Positions 61,721 through 64,000 of a stretch of 64,000 nucleotides of DNA are shown piece by piece. Below the pieces are notes generated by a model, which saw only the letters and a list, made by a program, of their open reading frames with translations, made no database searches and was not told the DNA's origin. The DNA lies in NCBI GenBank assembly GCA_016794425.1, contig JAEUHR010000008.1, forward strand, positions 35,100-99,099, given 5' to 3'. The DNA is from Planctomycetota bacterium (lineage in GTDB: Bacteria; Planctomycetota; UBA1135; UBA2386). Every line of letters begins with the position of its first letter. Within the stretch, counting starts at the first letter, position 1. Made by a program: the position numbers and the translations under genes.

Positions 61721-63336
61721 GCCGGCTGCTCGCAGCGCTGGCCTGGCTCGGCGCACTGGCGCTGCTGCACGTGGCGTCGCTGGCGCCGCTGCCGTTCGCC
61801 GGCGGCGACGTCGCCGCGGTGCTGGCGCGCTGGTCGCCCGACCTGGCGGCGCTGCTGGCGCTGGCCGTGCTCGGCGCCGCGCTCGGTCGGCCGCGCTGGT
61901 TCGCGCACGCGGCGGCGGCGCTGCTGCTGGTCGGCGCGCTGCACCGCACCGCCGCGTTCTACGTGCAGCTGCTGCTCGAACGGCGCCTCGACCTGCGGTT
62001 CGATCTGCAGGAGCTGCCCGGTGTCGTGCACCTGTTGACGCACGACGCCTGGCCGGTCTGGGCGGTCGCCGCGGTGGCCGTGGTCGTGCTCGTCGCCGTG
62101 CAGCTGCTGCTGGCCTGGGCGTTCGCGCGCGTGGCGGCGCCGGCGCGGCGCGGCCGCGGGGCGCTGTGGCTCGCGTTCGCGCTGCAGGCGACGGTCGCTG
62201 TGGCCGTGCTGCGCGGGTCGGCGGACTCGGCGGCGCCGTCGCCGTGGCACCGGTCGGCGCTGCTGGCGCTGGCGGACGATCTGCACGCGGCCGTGCGGTA
62301 CTGGCGCGACCCCCACGCGTTCGACGATCCGATCCGCGCCGACATCGGCGTCGCGGCGGCCGCACTGGCGGCGGCGCCGACCGACCTCGGTCGGCTCGAA
62401 GGTGCCGACCTGCACGTCCTGTTCGTCGAGTCGTACGGGCGCTTCGCGCACCGTTCGCCGGCGGTGCTCGAGCCGCTGCGCGCGCTGTGGCGCGAGGCCG
62501 GACCGTCGCTGCAGGCGGCCGGCATCGCGGTGTGCACGGCGATCTGCGCCCCGTCCAACACCGGCGGCGAGTCGTGGCTCGCGCACGCGCAGCTGCTGAC
62601 CGGCGCACGCATCGGCAGCCGCCGCGCCTGGCAGCTGCTGCTCGAGAGCCCGCTGCAGCCGCTGCCACACCGGTTCCGGCAGGCGGGCTACCGCACCGTC
62701 GAGGTGATGCCGGCGATGCCGCGGCACTGGCCCGAGGGCGCGCGGTTCTACGGCTTCGACGAGGCGGTGACGCAGCTCGAGCTCGGCTACCGCGGCACGC
62801 GCTACCACTGGGGGCTGATGCCGGACCAGTTCGCGCTGCACCACCTGCTGCGCCAGGTCGTCGAACCGGCCACGCAGCCGCTGTTCACGATGTACGTCTC
62901 GGTGACCAGCCACGCGCCGTTCACGCGGGTGCCGCCGTACGTCGCCGACTGGCGCATCGACGCGGACACGTTCGCGGGCCCGCCGCGCACCGAGCATCCG
63001 GTGACGTGGTTCGACGTGCCGAACGGGCCGCGCCTGCCGGCCGCCTACGCCGACACGATCGAGTACTCGATGCGCTGCGTGCTCGGCTTCGTCGAGCGCC
63101 TGCCGCGGCCGTCGATCGTGGTCGTGCTCGGCGACCACCAGCCGCCGCTCGCCGGCGTCGCGGACGATCCGGCGACGGCGTTCCACGTGCCGATCCACGT
63201 GATCACGAACCGCCCGCAGCTGCTCGATCCGGTGCGCGCGATCGGCTTCGTCGACGGCTGGGAAGCGCCCGCCGACGCCGGCGTGTTCAGCACCGTGGAC
63301 TTCGCGGCGCGGCTGCTGCAGCTCTACGCGCGCTGA
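61717..63336 (+). CDS. LTA-synthase-like membrane sulfatase-fold enzyme
   Basis: A 539-residue protein. The N-terminal ~165 residues hold about five membrane segments. The C-terminal part (~225-535) is a sulfatase-fold domain: LFVESYGRF (metal-binding Glu), SNTGGESWLAHAQLLTG around the expected Ser/Thr nucleophile, VTSHAPF, and VVLGDHQPP with the metal-binding Asp-His. This is the layout of lipoteichoic-acid synthases and phosphoethanolamine or phosphoglycerol transferases, which move head groups from lipids at the outer face of the membrane. It ends the rightward arm of the cluster and probably acts last. Confidence 0.82.
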   Translation: MSRLLAALAWLGALALLHVASLAPLPFAGGDVAAVLARWSPDLAALLALAVLGAALGRPRWFAHAAAALLLVGALHRTAAFYVQLLLERRLDLRFDLQELPGVVHLLTHDAWPVWAVAAVAVVVLVAVQLLLAWAFARVAAPARRGRGALWLAFALQATVAVAVLRGSADSAAPSPWHRSALLALADDLHAAVRYWRDPHAFDDPIRADIGVAAAALAAAPTDLGRLEGADLHVLFVESYGRFAHRSPAVLEPLRALWREAGPSLQAAGIAVCTAICAPSNTGGESWLAHAQLLTGARIGSRRAWQLLLESPLQPLPHRFRQAGYRTVEVMPAMPRHWPEGARFYGFDEAVTQLELGYRGTRYHWGLMPDQFALHHLLRQVVEPATQPLFTMYVSVTSHAPFTRVPPYVADWRIDADTFAGPPRTEHPVTWFDVPNGPRLPAAYADTIEYSMRCVLGFVERLPRPSIVVVLGDHQPPLAGVADDPATAFHVPIHVITNRPQLLDPVRAIGFVDGWEAPADAGVFSTVDFAARLLQLYAR

Positions 63337-63339
63337 GCG

Positions 63340-64000
63340 CTATTCGAACCGCGCCTGCCGCGCCAGGCGCTTCTTGATGATCTCGATGCGCTCGAGCTGG
63401 CCGCGCGCCGGGAAGCGTTCGTAGAAGCCCTCGCGGCGGAAGTCGGCGACCAGCTCGCCGAACGAGCGGAACCGGCTCTCGAGCAACTTCACCAGTTCGG
63501 GGCCGGGGGCGATCGTCGCGTCGAGCTTCGCCGCGGCGTCGCCGCACAGGCGCAGCATCGCTTCGATCGTCACGTCGCGCGTCACGAAGTAGTTCTTGTT
63601 GTCGCCCCACGCGGCGCCGAACGACGTGCGCAGCGCCTTCAGCACGTCGCGCGTGAAGCCGTAGCCGCGCTCCTTGCTCCAGCCACGGCCGTCCTTGAAG
63701 CGGTGCTGCGAGTCCTTCCGGCGGATCAGCCGGTAGGCCTCGCCGAAGATCTGCGCCTGGTTGATCCACATCTCCTGGTGCGAGCGGCCGCCTAGCATGT
63801 TGATGTGGTACTGCAGCGGCGAGTCGTCGGCTTCGTACAGCGACCGCACGAGACCGGCCGCGTACTTCTTCTCCGGGTCGGTGCCCCACTCGATGCGCTC
63901 GTACAGGTCGATCAGGTGCGACTTGTTGATGCGCGTGTGCGTGCTGTTGATCACGACGAACATCTCGGTCGCGAAGTCGGCGGTCTTGCCGTCGAAGATC
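63340..64000 (-). CDS. DGQHR-domain (DndB-like) protein, C-terminal part
   Basis: The frame is open to the window edge, so the N-terminus is missing and ~220 residues are visible. The segment ADFATEMFVVINSTHTRINK matches the second conserved block of DGQHR-domain proteins (ELFVxINSTxTRxx). The DGQHR box itself would lie upstream, outside the window. The DGQHR family includes DndB of DNA phosphorothioation systems and several proteins of defence islands. It converges with the LTA-synthase-like gene, with 3 bases between stops. Function cannot be fixed without its upstream neighbours. Confidence 0.6.
   Translation of the reverse strand, partial: IFDGKTADFATEMFVVINSTHTRINKSHLIDLYERIEWGTDPEKKYAAGLVRSLYEADDSPLQYHINMLGGRSHQEMWINQAQIFGEAYRLIRRKDSQHRFKDGRGWSKERGYGFTRDVLKALRTSFGAAWGDNKNYFVTRDVTIEAMLRLCGDAAAKLDATIAPGPELVKLLESRFRSFGELVADFRREGFYERFPARGQLERIEIIKKRLARQARFE

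Noticed and set aside
63340..63356. GGTTCGAAT on the minus strand, like a tRNA T-loop
   Set aside because: It is the end of the DGQHR-like coding frame (Arg-Phe-Glu-stop) and no acceptor, D or anticodon stem is present.

Overview
The window is about 70% GC and gene-dense, and looks like a chromosomal stretch from a Planctomycetes-type bacterium. The main evidence is the adjacent pair at 43357-48380: a PSCyt1-DUF1549/DUF1553 cytochrome-like protein followed by a twin-arginine DUF1501 protein, a signature pair of Planctomycetes and relatives. Supporting evidence is the many secreted proteins of unknown function and two secreted proteins (403-2751, 22248-23447) with a similar C-terminal domain ending in a Ser-Asn-Ala motif. 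No rRNA, tRNA, CRISPR array or complete insertion sequence was seen. Many start codons lack a Shine-Dalgarno sequence, and many gene pairs overlap by exactly four bases (ATGA or GTGA).

Layout. 1-2995: the 3' end of a transposase-like gene, a strong hairpin, and a five-heme secreted cytochrome. 2996-7531: a leftward operon of a fused two-subunit 2-oxoacid dehydrogenase E1, a FabD-like acyltransferase and an RlmD-like rRNA methyltransferase. 7736-15607: a secreted thioredoxin-like protein, an orphan DNA methyltransferase, and a large TPR-CHAT protease-like protein with a PDZ-like insertion. 15627-24668: acyl-CoA ligase, TruC-like pseudouridine synthase, glycosidase, GT-C membrane protein with an EF-hand, secreted hydrolase, PLP-dependent dehydratase. 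24675-27893: CBS-domain protein, universal stress protein, EI24-type membrane protein, Xaa-Pro peptidase. 28025-39331: large surface proteins (carboxypeptidase-regulatory repeats, VIT/VWA, HEAT-VWA), a CCA-enzyme-like HD protein, a Ca2+/Na+ exchanger. 39432-42781: ECF sigma factor, anti-sigma factor, DUF4097-like lipoprotein, and a Fis-type regulator with half a receiver domain. 42782-43356: a gene-free 575-base region rich in inverted repeats. 43357-53521: planctomycete cytochrome/DUF1501 pair, then prfB (with the classic +1 frameshift site), purH, a small unknown, yggS, nth and a heme lipoprotein. 53735-63336: a divergent ten-gene cluster. 63340-64000: the 3' part of a DGQHR/DndB-like gene that runs off the window.

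The most notable system is the divergent cluster at 53735-63336. Leftward, four genes in 4-base overlaps encode a RibD-type reductase, a BchC-like dehydrogenase, a 6-pyruvoyl-tetrahydropterin-synthase-like protein with a damaged zinc site, and a glycosyltransferase. Rightward, six genes, five of them joined by two pairs of 4-base overlaps around one 22-base gap, encode a CDP-alcohol phosphatidyltransferase, an ICMT-like membrane methyltransferase, two SAM methyltransferases, a multi-pass membrane protein and an LTA-synthase-like membrane sulfatase-fold enzyme. I infer a pathway that makes a pterin- or pyrimidine-derived, glycosylated and methylated group and places it on a phospholipid or other envelope molecule.

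The second unusual signal is an 18-base sequence (consensus CACTCAAGCCATCAGCTC) present five times, always outside recognised genes. Three copies lie upstream of genes and follow an NTG codon in a frame reading Thr-Gln-Ala/Pro-Ile-Ser-Ser.
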